Source: Floccularia luteovirens (lineage: Eukaryota; Basidiomycota; Agaricomycetes; Agaricales; Squamanitaceae). Taken from it: a DNA stretch of 64,000 bases. The DNA lies in NCBI GenBank assembly GCA_009739215.1, contig VSJF01000009.1:930001-994000 (forward strand), given 5' to 3'. Positions 11,478-23,315 of the stretch are shown here, piece by piece. The notes under the pieces were generated by a model that worked only from the letters and a program-made list of their open reading frames with translations, searched no databases and was not told where the DNA came from. The position numbers were made by a program, and so were the translations under genes. Each line of letters opens with the position of its first letter. Position 1 is the first letter of the stretch.

Positions 11478-14400
11478 TTACTGCCACCCAATGGTGATAT
11501 CGTGATTGAGGTTTGCATTGATATTCTGAATGACGAGTTTGTCCTGTGCCGGCATAAAGCTAAAATCTTTGACTTTCTCGCTATTCAAAGTGACAAAATG
11601 GGGTCGTGAAGTAACACCAAGCAAAGTGACGTCTCGCAACTTTTGTTGTATATCAAAGGAACCTTCGCCTGTTATATGAACCCTGTTCCTTGTAGCCGAT
11701 ATTGAAAGTATTTTCCGGGGGCCGGGCGGATCACTGATACCATCGTCAACATATGCATTCCCGAAAGCGTGGCCAGTTGACGATTGCGAGACAAGCAAGG
11801 AGTAAGGGCCTTGGCGAGTTTCTTCGACAGTATAAGCCGGTTCGGCGTGTAATAGGATGGCCGAGCCATCCCGTACATGAGCATTTATGTGGCCCAGTGG
11901 AGCGGAAAGTTGTGTGGTGGTGCCTGCTGCAGCTTTGACTACATCATGGGTATACCAATCACGCCAGATTGATTTCCCTCTGCCAGGGAATATACCTATA
12001 TGCATACATTCAGGTTATTCGGATATTGAGATCTTCATCTATCTCACTATTCACTGTTGTCACATTTGGCTCCAATACTGGGGTCACCAGAATATCCCGG
12101 CCAACCATAAATTGTGCGTCAACTCCAAACAACTCTGGTTCATTCGGGAATTCAAAGAAAAGGGCTCGCACTGGAGGAGTCCCACTGGTGGAAGCATTGG
12201 CAAAAAGGGTATACTGGCTAACGTTAATAGGATAATCGGTATAATTGAAGGGAGCATTCTCACCCAATATGGCAAAAGGGAGTAACGCGTAGATATCGCG
12301 CTGCGCGATGCATTTGCTACGCTGTCCCACCGATATGGCTCTTGTGAAATTGCACCTTTAATATTGTGATTACGATAGAATGGAGTAAACGAAGACAACT
12401 GCATCCAGCGATTACACAGCTCTTCATCAGTGTTTCCATCTATAAGTACGTTGTAGAATCATGATAAGACCACCAGTGTGATTATAACTCACTGAAACCA
12501 CATGTATCAGCTCCTACGAAAGGAATTTGGAACAACTGGAATTGGAGCACACCCTATTTTTCATTTGATCATTAGTCCAAAGTTTCAATCGGATACCCAT
12601 GGTTCAACTCACAGCCAAATTGTAACGAAGATAAGCCCACAAACTGAAATTATCGCCAAGCTGATCAGAATGGTTTGTCAGCGTTGCTAAGCATCTTTTT
12701 GGGAACTTGAGCATTTTTACCCAATGGCCAGTCCATCTTCCTGATGATGGGAATGTGGACCGACTTATTAAAAATGGTCGTTTTCCTGGTAAAATTTCTT
12801 GCACAGCTAAGTGTGTCGCTTTCTCTTCCATCAAACCCCAAAGATTGTGGACATCTAATTCGGCTTGTCCTCCTGCGTGTGAAGCGTTGGTAGCCAAGGC
12901 ATGGATTGACAACCGACCATTTCCTAGTGTTTTGGAAGAAAAGTAAATTTAAAATTTTCCAATGAGGTACCATCAACGCCCTGACCGTTGTGAATAGCAT
13001 AAGGGGGGGAATTGAGGTTTACGTTCTTCTGCTGACCAGCACCTATCCCTCTTTTGCTCAGTGCAAGGGACGATTCCGGCGTTTCGGGTTGGCATGTTAT
13101 TTTCCCATCGATGGTTATGTTACCACTCGGCCCTGAAATAGCTGCATCGTAACTATGTATGTTCGATCAGCAATTGTTTCTCCAACACATCAAGAAGATA
13201 TCACCATTCTGGATAGTCTGAAACCGAGATGCATATCAAGATTTCGCTCTAAGACATACCAGGAATGTTAATATTGCGTACCAAGCACTGGATTCCCTGG
13301 TTCTCCCGGAAGGAGGAAAGGAACGCTTGTGTTTGAAAGATCAGCTCCTGTCCCGCTAGAGGGAGATTTTTACTCAGCTGTTCTGATTGATATATGTGAA
13401 ATAAAGCAACCACAAACCATGACCCATCACAAAATGAACTGGCTTCATTCATGTCCAGCCATATTCCCGAAAATTCAATACCTGACTGGCTCCAGTTGCG
13501 CAAAGCCTCGGTCCACCACCTTTGTGTGTTTTGACCAAACCAATCAGGGAAGACCTTTGATATAACAATATAGGAATAAGTCAGGACTTATTACCGCTGA
13601 AGAATCGCGTACAGTGTACCCCGGCCAGACTTGTCCGATATACTCTGTTCCATCAGGGTTTGTAATAAAAGCACGCCTAAAGTAACGCAAAGATAGTCAA
13701 TTGTGGTAACCGGCCATCAAGCATTCCCAATTGAAAAGAATGGAACAAAAATTACTTACTCTTCGACGCCTTTCAGATAAGGGTCATACTAAAGGATATA
13801 AAAACGGAATCAATATAAAAAGCTTATTCGACTCTTGTCCAAAATTTTGGGCATTTTAGAGCAATGTGCACATACAGCATCGGTAGCATTGACTGATTTC
13901 GCGATCGCAGCATCCACAATTGGGATATCTGATTGAGATATGATCAGCTGATGTGTTCAGATTTAAGTACAGCCGATCAGAACTTGCATTTTTGATTATC
14001 CTGAGCCTTTGAGTCAAAGTCAGCAATTGTTTGGAACAATGTATCAAAAATAGTGACACACTAGCTCCCTGATAAACAGTTGTACATCCTTTACAGGGAA
14101 ACTGACAGGATCTGACGTGAAGTCCCGCACCGCATGGTATAGATCAATGTCATTCCACATCACTGGCTTCCTGATGAGAATGATTTCATGTCAGAAGGGT
14201 GTGAAATGTTTACCTTCAAGTGGGATATTTGCCTGTCGCATTTTGGTGACTTGTTCACGGGTCTCTGCAAGATCTTTGTATCCCCACCTGGAAGGGATAA
14301 CGGAATCAGCTTGATGATGATCATTCTTGGCACGTATGGTCCTAATTGTCACGATTGATCGTCACACTGACCGGCAAAGATGGAACCCAAAGCCCCATGC

Positions 14401-15684
14401 AGGCTGCCAGGCAGGGAATCCTATGAGTTCACCGTACTGTTCTATGACATCGATAGGCGAAGGACCCGAGAAGAAGTAGAAATCTAGAACACCCCCTATC
14501 ATTCGATATTCGATGAAAGAAACGTCTGAATCTGGAGGGGTGAAAAGCATGATATCGCCCCCAGCGGCACTGTAGAATGACCATTACTATGACGAATGGA
14601 ATTTACATCGTGTATCTCGCGTACCTAAGTAAGAATACACCATGTGATTGAGAGTTGCCCGTATCATTATCGAACCGGTGTTCGAGATATAGAGGATGTG
14701 AACCATAGCTAACACGTGACGTGGTGTTAAAGAGGGTAAAGATCCATTAGCAAAAAGGAATGAAACACACATATTCTCGTCGACTGGATCAGCGATGTCT
14801 CTTGCCCACATGGTTTGGATAGTACCTCCATCGGGCCCAATATTTCTCCGAAAACCAGAGCTGGCAACCACTTCCCCAAGTCCATAGATGTTGGTATTGC
14901 GGGGTAAAGCAGATGCTACCTGATAAATGAAGGACAGGATTAGGTCACGTTTGATGAAATCTGTGGTAAAAGGTACGTACTTGGAGGTATTGATCCTCGA
15001 AGACAAGTGGAAACCCATCAAATGCTGTTGTCTCATCGCTTGCAATAATAGGTCCAATAGGTGTCTTCGGCAATGAGGCAATTCTCGTATCAAATAGGGG
15101 GTTTGCATTTGGTTGGGACCGTCTGGTGATCCAGAACGCAAATGGAGTTGACTCATAGTTGAAGACTAAGTCGGATGCTCCTTTAAATGATTTTTTTGGA
15201 GGTGGTGGGCGTTGAACCACGGTCTGTGGTATTGTGTATTGCTTATCCTCGGTATCGAATATGTTAACATGAAGGCTGACAAGGATCATTGAGCATACAT
15301 GTTGTGGAGTTTAGTTGGACATACCGGGTAGCGCTCTCGTATGTCACTTGTATGGTAAGATCAGAAATGTCATGACCAAAAGCGTTACAACCATGACCTC
15401 TCAAACTCAAACGTGCACTAAGGCCTGTTTTCGTTTCCTCCAAAGACCTCAATGTGTATCCTGTTTGGAATTCAATATAAGCATCTAGGCGATGCGCCTC
15501 TTGAATACATACCGGGGCAAGCAGAGATGCCATTGGAGTTGCTGTTAACTTCTAATATATCATTGGGTATTTCCGGGAGAAGTAACAGTTGAGGCGAGAG
15601 TAAGCGTTCTGGTAAAGCGAACGAATACCGCGAACAAACAATACAAGTCCCCACTAGAGCCTGCAAGAGAGTAGCGCGGTGCAT
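11478..15684 (-). CDS. secreted GH31 alpha-glucosidase
   Basis: A gene of roughly twenty exons, read from ATG at 15684 to TAA at 11478-11480, giving a protein of about 900 residues. It starts with a signal peptide ([17 protein letters not shown]...), followed by the GH31 N-terminal beta domain and the (beta/alpha)8 barrel. The nucleophile motif WLDMNE is at about 13450, and the acid/base region GHWLGDN is split by an intron near 12700. Other family blocks are [46 protein letters not shown] and YTLFANAST. It should release glucose from the non-reducing ends of maltose, malto-oligosaccharides or starch outside the cell. I followed the main junctions in frame and found no disabling mutation. One intron (13929-13987) appears to be of GC-AG type. 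The last exon's sequence is duplicated as the fragment near 9.5-9.9 kb. Confidence 0.9.
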
Positions 15685-16565
15685 TGCAAGATGGGTGGCG
15701 GAGCGAGCGACCGGGCAATATTTTGAAATAAAAGCATATGCGTATTGTTTATCAGAAATTACATATAAATAGCGTTACGAACTCGAACTTTGATACTCAC
15801 CCGCTCTATACCAGATACACATGTTATTTTTCTGACTGTCTCTGCTCCATGAGATCCGGAAGGTCATGCCACACAGTTTGCAGTCAGCTGTCTAACTCAT
15901 ATCGGAGATAGAAGAGCACTAGAGCTCCAAGCCCCAAAAAATGCAACTTTTTTCTTCAGCATGTAACCTCACACATTATCGACGGCAGGGCTCAAAACGT
16001 GCTTTGTTTTCTAGAAGCATTACGGTACTGTGCTACTGCATTAGACTGACATGTGCATGTAACTGCTCGTTCTCAGGCATCAAGGCCTCAAGGTTAATTT
16101 GTAAGTTAGTTTAGTCAACCCAGTTGGGTATATCGGAGCGTTCATGAGACGAAGCATCGCGCTCAGGAGGAAGGTTCGACGGAGCTTTTACAGTAACAAT
16201 TAATTCATATCCCAATGCAAACCTTCAGGGAACCGGTATTTGATAGCGCTATGTACGTATCTGCTAAACATGTTGGGGGAACAAAAACAAGAAAACCAGA
16301 AATTAGGCCAAACAGGGTTTTTGTCATTTCATATGCCACCCGTGTTCCTGTTACACATACCAGGTATCTGCGGAGCTCACACCTGCTGGTAATGAGAGAT
16401 ATAGATACCGCTCATTTACAACTTTGACAAAAAGTCACGTGACCATTCTAAGATCTCGCGTTTCTACTCGGGAAAGTTCAATTTGAATACACGACCCCCG
16501 CGTAAACGTTGCTTTTGAACGCCACTTACGCTTTCTTCAAGTGCAAGTCACTGGAAGTACCTACT
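15685..16565. other. intergenic region between divergent genes
   Basis: About 0.9 kb between the glucosidase start (minus) and the F-box gene (plus). Holds both promoters. No further gene seen. Confidence 0.5.
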
Positions 16566-18713
16566 ATGAACGGGCGCAATAAAGCCTCAATCGATCAAGA
16601 GTTATTCGTGCTTGAGGCACAGCTCGAAATCCTTCGCAAACGTGAGAACGAATACAACATCCTACTCGCAGATATTCAAAGGACAAAGGATACCATTACC
16701 GATGAGAGAAAGCAACTAGAGACTAAACAACGAGACCTGAAGGCACGGATGGAGCCTATTAATTGGCTCCCCCCAGAATTGCTCCTTCAAATATTTCAGG
16801 AACTTGACTATTCCGCGGCTGAAGGTCTTTCTTCCTTGCTTCTCCGTTCCTCCGTGGTTCTCTCGCACGTCTGCAAACACTGGCGTACCCTTACACTCGG
16901 GAATCCTTTGTTGTGGACAAGCTTGACATACCAGGGAAGCGTTTGGAATCCAACAGCGGCCCAAGTTTTCTTGGAGAGGTCGGGTTTGGCGTTATTAAGC
17001 ATAACGTTTCGTGGCTCAGCAAATGTTCTTACGCATGAAGAGACCAGAAGGGTGAGGATGATGTTACAAGACTTGGCGCCCCAGCTTTCCCGTGTCGAAT
17101 CATTCAATATACATTCCACAAGCCCTGATGCCATGATGAAGGTTCTGAGATTGTTTAATGACCCGTCGTGTAATTTCGCGGAGCTGAGATCGGTTGTACT
17201 TTCTGTTATGTCCCCAGATCCAATGCCAGGCCATTCGAGAGCTATAACTACTAAGTTTGTCTCTTTTAGAGACGAAGACCCTGCAATAGCGGAGAGGCCG
17301 CTTTGGACCAAGCTAAGGCGGCTGAAACTTCGACAACTCCCTCTTCTCAATTTTCCTACTGAATTTCTATCGAACCTTCGATGTCTACAACTCACCTATC
17401 CTCCAACAAAAAGAGTAGTCACCCTTAGAGTGCATTATTTCTTGCTTCTACGCATGTCTTCATTGCTCCAACTTCTTACATTAACCCCTCTACTGGAGGA
17501 ACTTAACTTGGAAAACACTGTTCCATTTTTCGACACAATCCTCCCGACGTCACCCGAAGAATTAGACGGTAACATTGTTGACGAAAAAAAAGTCGTGCGA
17601 CCAGTTAAGCTTAGCCATCTCAGATCCATAGACTGGAGCTTTCCCTTTCCACCTGATGTACATCGGCTATTGTCATTTCTTGATACCCCAATGCTTGAGA
17701 ACCTGGACCTTTGGGTCGAAGAGTTTCCAGGAAAACGCGCGGACATTGCCCACATTCGTGGATATAACGCTTTTTCACCATGGGAAGGGCTCTCTGTCCA
17801 TGATGCTATTATTTTCCCATCTCTTCGTGACCTCTCTCTCCAAAGCTCTGGTGATGATGCGACATGTTCAGTACTCAGAAGATTTGTATTCCCTAGTTTG
17901 GAAAAGCTAGAAATTACAAATGCTGCGAGGATTTCTCGAGCAATGAATGGACCAGTGTCAACCCTGCCTGTCTTTCCTCGCTTGGAGTCTATATTCCGAG
18001 ATCCCCGTCTGCCTCTCCTGACTCATCTCACGCTGTCCCATTTCCAAATCTCGCCGGAACACGGGCGAGTTGAGGCACTATTGGGGTACATGCCAATCCT
18101 CACATCGTTGTCGTTCGACGCATGCATAGGTGTGGGAATTTTGATGGAAGGTCTTCAAGAGAAGGTTGTCGGAACCATTAAGAGGCATGCGCAAGGCGGA
18201 AGTGTAAGGACAAGACGTGGCGTCAAGGTTTGCCCGAGACTTGAAGCGTTATCATTTTGGGGATGTCAGGACGTGGACATCAAAAACTTGCGTGCGGTTG
18301 TGCTTGCCAGGAATGGAAACATCAAACAAGAAAAAGATTGCGCAGAAGAGCAGGGAGCGTCCGTGGCCCCGAATGGAGAAAACCTCAGTGTCACGGGGAG
18401 TAATCCAAACGGGAAAGGTGGTAATGAAGCTGAGGAAGCCACGATGGGAAGGATGATCAAGCCTTTGCGAAAAATTCGTGTGCAGGGCCAAGGAACCATG
18501 AGCCGCTCGCTGGGTCTTCTATCTTCTCCGGAGACCTCGGTACCTTCGACTAGCGTTGTACCGATACTAGATGATACTGAGGAAGAAATCACATCAGCTC
18601 ACATAATTTTCGTGCGTATCATTGGTTGCCATGAGGTCGAACACGCCGAAGCAATGTCTCTAAAGGATTTGGGAGTGGTAGATGTGATTTGGAGCGGTTC
18701 GGAAACAGCCTAG
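16566..18713 (+). CDS. F-box protein with leucine-rich C-terminal region
   Basis: A single uninterrupted frame of 715 codons, unusual among the intron-rich neighbours. I chose the ATG at 16566 (MNGRNKASIDQELFVLEAQL); an in-frame ATG at 16509 would add 19 residues. Residues 8-60 form a charged coiled coil. Residues 65-115 are an F-box (INWLPPELLLQIFQEL ... LSHVCKHWRTLTLGNPLLW). The remainder has irregular leucine-rich segments (LRRLKLRQLPLL, LEELNLENT, LRDLSLQSSG, LEALSFWGC). The coiled-coil/F-box/LRR layout is a very large family in Agaricomycetes. By analogy it would link a substrate to an SCF ubiquitin ligase through Skp1; the substrate cannot be inferred. Confidence 0.88.
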   Translation: MNGRNKASIDQELFVLEAQLEILRKRENEYNILLADIQRTKDTITDERKQLETKQRDLKARMEPINWLPPELLLQIFQELDYSAAEGLSSLLLRSSVVLSHVCKHWRTLTLGNPLLWTSLTYQGSVWNPTAAQVFLERSGLALLSITFRGSANVLTHEETRRVRMMLQDLAPQLSRVESFNIHSTSPDAMMKVLRLFNDPSCNFAELRSVVLSVMSPDPMPGHSRAITTKFVSFRDEDPAIAERPLWTKLRRLKLRQLPLLNFPTEFLSNLRCLQLTYPPTKRVVTLRVHYFLLLRMSSLLQLLTLTPLLEELNLENTVPFFDTILPTSPEELDGNIVDEKKVVRPVKLSHLRSIDWSFPFPPDVHRLLSFLDTPMLENLDLWVEEFPGKRADIAHIRGYNAFSPWEGLSVHDAIIFPSLRDLSLQSSGDDATCSVLRRFVFPSLEKLEITNAARISRAMNGPVSTLPVFPRLESIFRDPRLPLLTHLTLSHFQISPEHGRVEALLGYMPILTSLSFDACIGVGILMEGLQEKVVGTIKRHAQGGSVRTRRGVKVCPRLEALSFWGCQDVDIKNLRAVVLARNGNIKQEKDCAEEQGASVAPNGENLSVTGSNPNGKGGNEAEEATMGRMIKPLRKIRVQGQGTMSRSLGLLSSPETSVPSTSVVPILDDTEEEITSAHIIFVRIIGCHEVEHAEAMSLKDLGVVDVIWSGSETA

Positions 18714-19227
18714 GGATGCCAGTACACAGCAAACCGGCAGAACAATGCTCTGGTACCAACTTTAAATTTTTGATGGCGTCTACTACGGCTAGATATAGCC
18801 ATACCTACATCGTGTGTGGAATGATTTGTAGGAGACCAATCTTTATCCCTATCGTTCGGAATCAGACGATGTGCGAGTGTCATTTTATCATTACCAAATA
18901 CCCCATACAGCTGCATCATAGATTATAATTTGTTCTGTATTTCCTGACTTTGTAATGCGCACTAATATCAACATATACATTGCAAGACTACACAAATATA
19001 TGTGTCTTATAGGGACGTCAATTTTTGGTGCTACATCCCTAATCAACGGACTATTTTAACGACCATACGCTTCCTTCATCTGAATGCAACCGCTGCAAAG
19101 AAGGAGGGAAAAAAATCAAAAAACGTCAAGTTAGTTGACAGCAACCGGAAAATAGAAAACAATGGACAAACATCAGTTTGTATCTTCAGATTGCTAAGCG
19201 CATCCAGGATTCCCTGGGTACGTAACA
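18714..19227. other. spacer between convergent genes
   Basis: About 0.5 kb between the F-box stop and the stop of the phosphorylase gene on the other strand. Expected to contain 3' UTRs; nothing else seen. Confidence 0.5.
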
Positions 19228-20643
19228 TCAGCTACTCCTGCGCAATCCATGGATCAAATCCTGATAGAATTTTTTACCCACCTTGCCTGTCCAGTGTTCC
19301 AACTCGGCAGCATGCTGCGGAGTGATGAAGTCCTGGGAGGTGCGTGAAGCAAACACCATTTGTGCAGCGGCAGCCCTAATCACGGTGTCCGGAGAAGCCA
19401 ATTTGGCTGGTTGTTTCGACTCTTTGGAGTCGACAGGATGTGAGATGGTGGGGCTCACAGGACCTGCGGTCAGGGGGGCTGGAACTCCTTTGGGATGAGT
19501 AGTTCCACTTCTACCGCCCCAGCAAGCTGCAAGATGGTATAGATGGAAGGTCTCCATCTACCCACCGTCAGGTTATTGTATATTTGAATTATGTTAGTGT
19601 ATGGGAATTTTGACAAACCTCTAGGGTAGCAAGGTCTGACACTGAAGATCTCAAATATTCAATGAGGTCTGAATTGTGATCGGGAAATGACGTCTGCCTC
19701 CCCTGCGACGAGTAAAAGCTGAAAACGCGTTTCATTCAGTTTGTTGCCGCCAAGTTACAATGGGCTGACCTATCGGCCGACGCATTAGTCACCCCTGAGA
19801 CTACTGCGCCTGGCGAGTTTGGGGGTTTCGCAGCGTTCAAAGCTTTCTGTACCTGCCAACAAAGAACCTATCCATACCAAGCAGGCGAATAGCGTAGCCT
19901 AAACTACGTACCTCAGCGTATAGTCCTTCGTCGGCAGAAACCTATTTATTTGGTGAGGTAAGGAGGGGTGGGGAAAAAAAAAGAACCGAATCAATTACGA
20001 GTTTACTGATACGGTATGCGGGCTCCTCAGTGGAAGCGTTTGGGTTCACAAAGTCAAAGTCAAAGTTTCGAGTGATAGCGACACACGACTTTGGGATTAC
20101 AACAGATCCCACTTGCATATCAACGAGCCCACCACAGGACCCCAGCCTGTTGAACTGGACTGTAAGCCAAAAGATTGTCCACCGAGCACAACAAAAGGGC
20201 ACCTAATAATGGCCATGTCGCCAGTTAAGCACTCTCGTACTTCACGAACGAAAAAATCCATATTTGGACTTCCCATACCGATACTTACGACTGACACAGG
20301 TACACCATGGTAGCGACCTGTGATAGTCAGGAACCCCCGGTCAGATTCTAGAAAGAAAGGCTCTGGTTTGGAGTCAAGATACGAAGCGATTGTTCTAGCT
20401 CTACTCGACGATCCAACTGTCACCTGTACACCTACCAGTCAACAGGGTACCAATCATTATATCAAATTAAAATCACAATCCGATTTGCCACTTCTCCAGG
20501 ACGCAAGCCAAGATGGTACACCCTGTGATCTGCCGTCCTTGGAAAGTCTGCAAGAAAAAGAGAAAAAAAAGGAAGGCGCGTCACCAGATAAACTGTAAAT
20601 TCCCCAGAGTTCACGTACTCGCATCAGTGAGAGTGTCTTTCAT
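19228..20643 (-). CDS. uridine phosphorylase-like nucleoside phosphorylase
   Basis: Eight exons: 20643-20619, 20547-20477, 20423-20203, 20146-19999, 19941-19912, 19852-19770, 19718-19619, 19557-19228 (1008 nt, 335 residues, all phases consistent). The protein starts MKDTLTDANFPRTADHRVYHLGL. It carries the PNP/UDP phosphorylase landmarks: VTVGSSSRAR (phosphate site), TGRYHGVPVSVVSIGMGSP, the LGSCGGL turn and the ATLEMETFHL block, whose Met-Glu contacts the ribose in the NP-I family. It should catalyse reversible phosphorolysis of uridine (or a related nucleoside) to uracil and ribose-1-phosphate in the cytosol for pyrimidine salvage. The insert of about 35 residues after HLAACWGGRSG is typical of fungal members as far as I recall. 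Base specificity is inferred, not proven. Confidence 0.88.
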
Positions 20644-23315
20644 ATTAAATTATCAGAGGTATGTATCGATTATTATGTACTGGAACCACCCTGGTTTGAG
20701 TGATCAATGTGATTCGTGGATGGGAAGGACCGTTGCAAGTTCAGAAGTGCGGGAACTAATTTCTGATCGTTATGTCAAAAGTCACACACTATGTCACATC
20801 CATAACGGTATGGAAGGCACCGCAGAGCGTTCAGCGGCGCTTTACCTTGAATTTTCACGGTTAAGTCCTTCTCCTATCCGACATCACCACTTCTTCTGAT
20901 CGCCTTGGCCAGCTAGAAAGGTTTACTTCACAGTTCTTCAATATCTTTCACCCCTTCACACCATATCTAAAAATTTTCCATCACCTGCCGCTGACTGTAA
21001 ACTCTCTGTGTGAATTCTCAACGGCTTCTAATTGACGCTGTTCTTTTCATCTCAAAAAGTTAGATGAAACTTGATCCACCCTGAGCGCTTCTTCCCTTTG
21101 GAAATTCCATTCATGGCATCATCCATCACACAGATTATCGACCTCGTTCAGGGAGGTCATCTTTGCGTGCGTGTAGGGCCGCAACCTGTCGACTGCGACA
21201 GACATTTTAGCGCATCGCGCGGTGAAAATCTGCATCAAAGTGCAATGTTTACTGAATGAATTTTTATGTACATGCCACAACTATTCACAAGGCATCGATT
21301 ATACAACAAATTAACCTAAGCCGAGAATTCGAATTCCATGCTGAAACTACAAAGGAAACATTAGAGTCGTTTCCAAGGCATTTTATTTTATTCATGAGCC
21401 TATGGTTGTAGCCGCGTAAAAAGAATCCCCTCAATAGATCTCTATGCCAAGATGAAAAACACTGAACATGACAAACAATACTTAGTAGACCAGTACTCCA
21501 ACTCTCGTGGTATGTACATCATTAAAAACGAACAACGGTTGCAAGCCTTGTGACTCTAGAAGTCAACCTAAAAAGTATCTTTTCCCTCGCCACACGGCAA
21601 CTGTGTTGACATCAAAGTTTCCGCCACTGACACGAAGCTCCCGTTGGTGCTGGGTGGAATTAACCGAAAGATCCCGTTTGCTCAATCTGTTTAGGGGTGA
21701 ACGCTCCCACATCTTACCTCTCCCGTAATATCGATCGTGGGGCGGTCGTCAGAAGATAGACACGATGATTTGCCACGGAAGACTCTGATCAACATTTGAC
21801 TCATCAGTCTTCATCTCGTATGGCAGGACAAATGTAGGTATTAATGTCTCACGACTACACGTTAGACTCGCAGTTTTTCAGGTGGGCAAGTCCTATTTTT
21901 TTTGTGCCAATTGTTCGCAGCCCATGCGGTAATGATCGCAATACGGATGATGGCCAGCTAGCCCGCTTAACAACCACTAGCTACTACAAAAACAAATCTT
22001 ACGACATATTATATTAATCAGAATCGATCTCATGATTGTGAGTGTGCAGAGTGATGACCAAGTATCAACAACACTTACGGACAGGATACAGCTATTAATG
22101 TTCTTCGTTTGTAGGCGTGCGATAATAATATGCCATCAGAAATGGGAGCAAATTTAGGGCTCGAATTGGATATTGCGATCGGGCAGCCTTGTTTTGCAAT
22201 TACAAACCGCTGCTTTCGGGACCGCAAGGGGCTTGACATCTGCACAGCCATGTGGGATCTCATATGGGCCATAGAAAACATGACCGGAAAGTTGACCCTC
22301 GAGGAACAGTTGGGCTACGAGACAATCGATGTGGTAGATACACCAAAAATATCACAGTTCTAAATAATGCAGCAGCTTGCAATAAACAACATAGAAGATG
22401 GAAGCATTTGGGCAAATTCGAGCCAAGAACCAGGGATATGGGATATTCTGCGAAACATAAGGTGAGATCTCTTAAGAATCTGGAAATCTTGATTGTGAAG
22501 AGGATATGTCGGGTATTATTCAAAGTCCGAAGACACTCGCGCCCAGTGAAAATTGATGACCAGAAAGTCCGCTTTGCTGGCGGGGAGTGTTTTGATGTGT
22601 TGATGGTCGTATCTGTGGTGTCATGTGGAAGTAACTCAGGTAACTGATACTCAGGTAAGGTCATCTTTTCAACGGCGCCACAACTTTCTGGAAAGCGCCG
22701 TGCGTGGAGGCACAGTACTGGTTGAAACATTATGAGGGTTCTTCCATTTTCGACCTTTCGGGGCTTTGAGCGCTTGAGGGATTGCTTGCTCTTTTCGTTC
22801 GGGGCTAGCCGAATGAGGAATTCCAAGTTCCGGCCAAATGGGTAGGTAGGGGTTCACCGTGGTCAGAATAGGTAAAGAACTAGACCTAGAGAAATCGAAT
22901 CGAATGCTCGGAAAAAGATTCGGTGGACTGGAAACCCTCCCAACGTGCCTGTGAGCCAGCGTTGCAAGGGTTGATCAAGCGGTGTCATGAGCTCCGCGAA
23001 CCAGATTCACGTCGACGATCAAACTGGATTGTTTTACCAGAACAGACCACCCTTATACGTCAAAAGAAAGCTGCAGACTTGTTAAGAAACAAAGAGGGCT
23101 CACTTACGGTGGCGAACAGGTGCAATGGGAGTTTTTGAACATAAACTTCTGCTTTTATCCGCATTTCGTTCCGCCCGCCACCCTTTACCGATCCATCTGA
23201 GACCAAAGCCCCGTGCCGATCACCCCGCAAAGCTTTACCTTTCACTATACAGCTTTGTTCTTCAAATATTACGACCATCTCTCTCAACTATTTCCTTCCC
23301 TTGTTCAGTCTGCAA
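20644..23315. other. 2.7-kb intergenic region
   Basis: Lies between the divergent phosphorylase and HMG-box genes. Scattered short frames exist (the longest is 188 codons on the minus strand at 22260-22826), but none shows a recognisable domain. Part of the 3' half is probably the long promoter/5' leader of the HMG regulator. No repeats or RNA genes recognised. Confidence 0.45.

Noticed and set aside
11887..12285. Plus-strand frame of 132 codons over the glucosidase gene
   Set aside because: Antisense to conserved GH31 exons and introns; no independent support.
22130..22363. 77-codon plus-strand frame with some cysteines (GQPCFAITNRCF)
   Set aside because: Looks mildly protein-like but has no upstream or downstream exon that I could join with confidence and no recognised family.
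22260..22826. 188-codon minus-strand open frame
   Set aside because: No domain, no plausible start context and mixed composition. A frame of this length can occur by chance in a 2.7-kb spacer, and the other strand has competing frames of similar quality.
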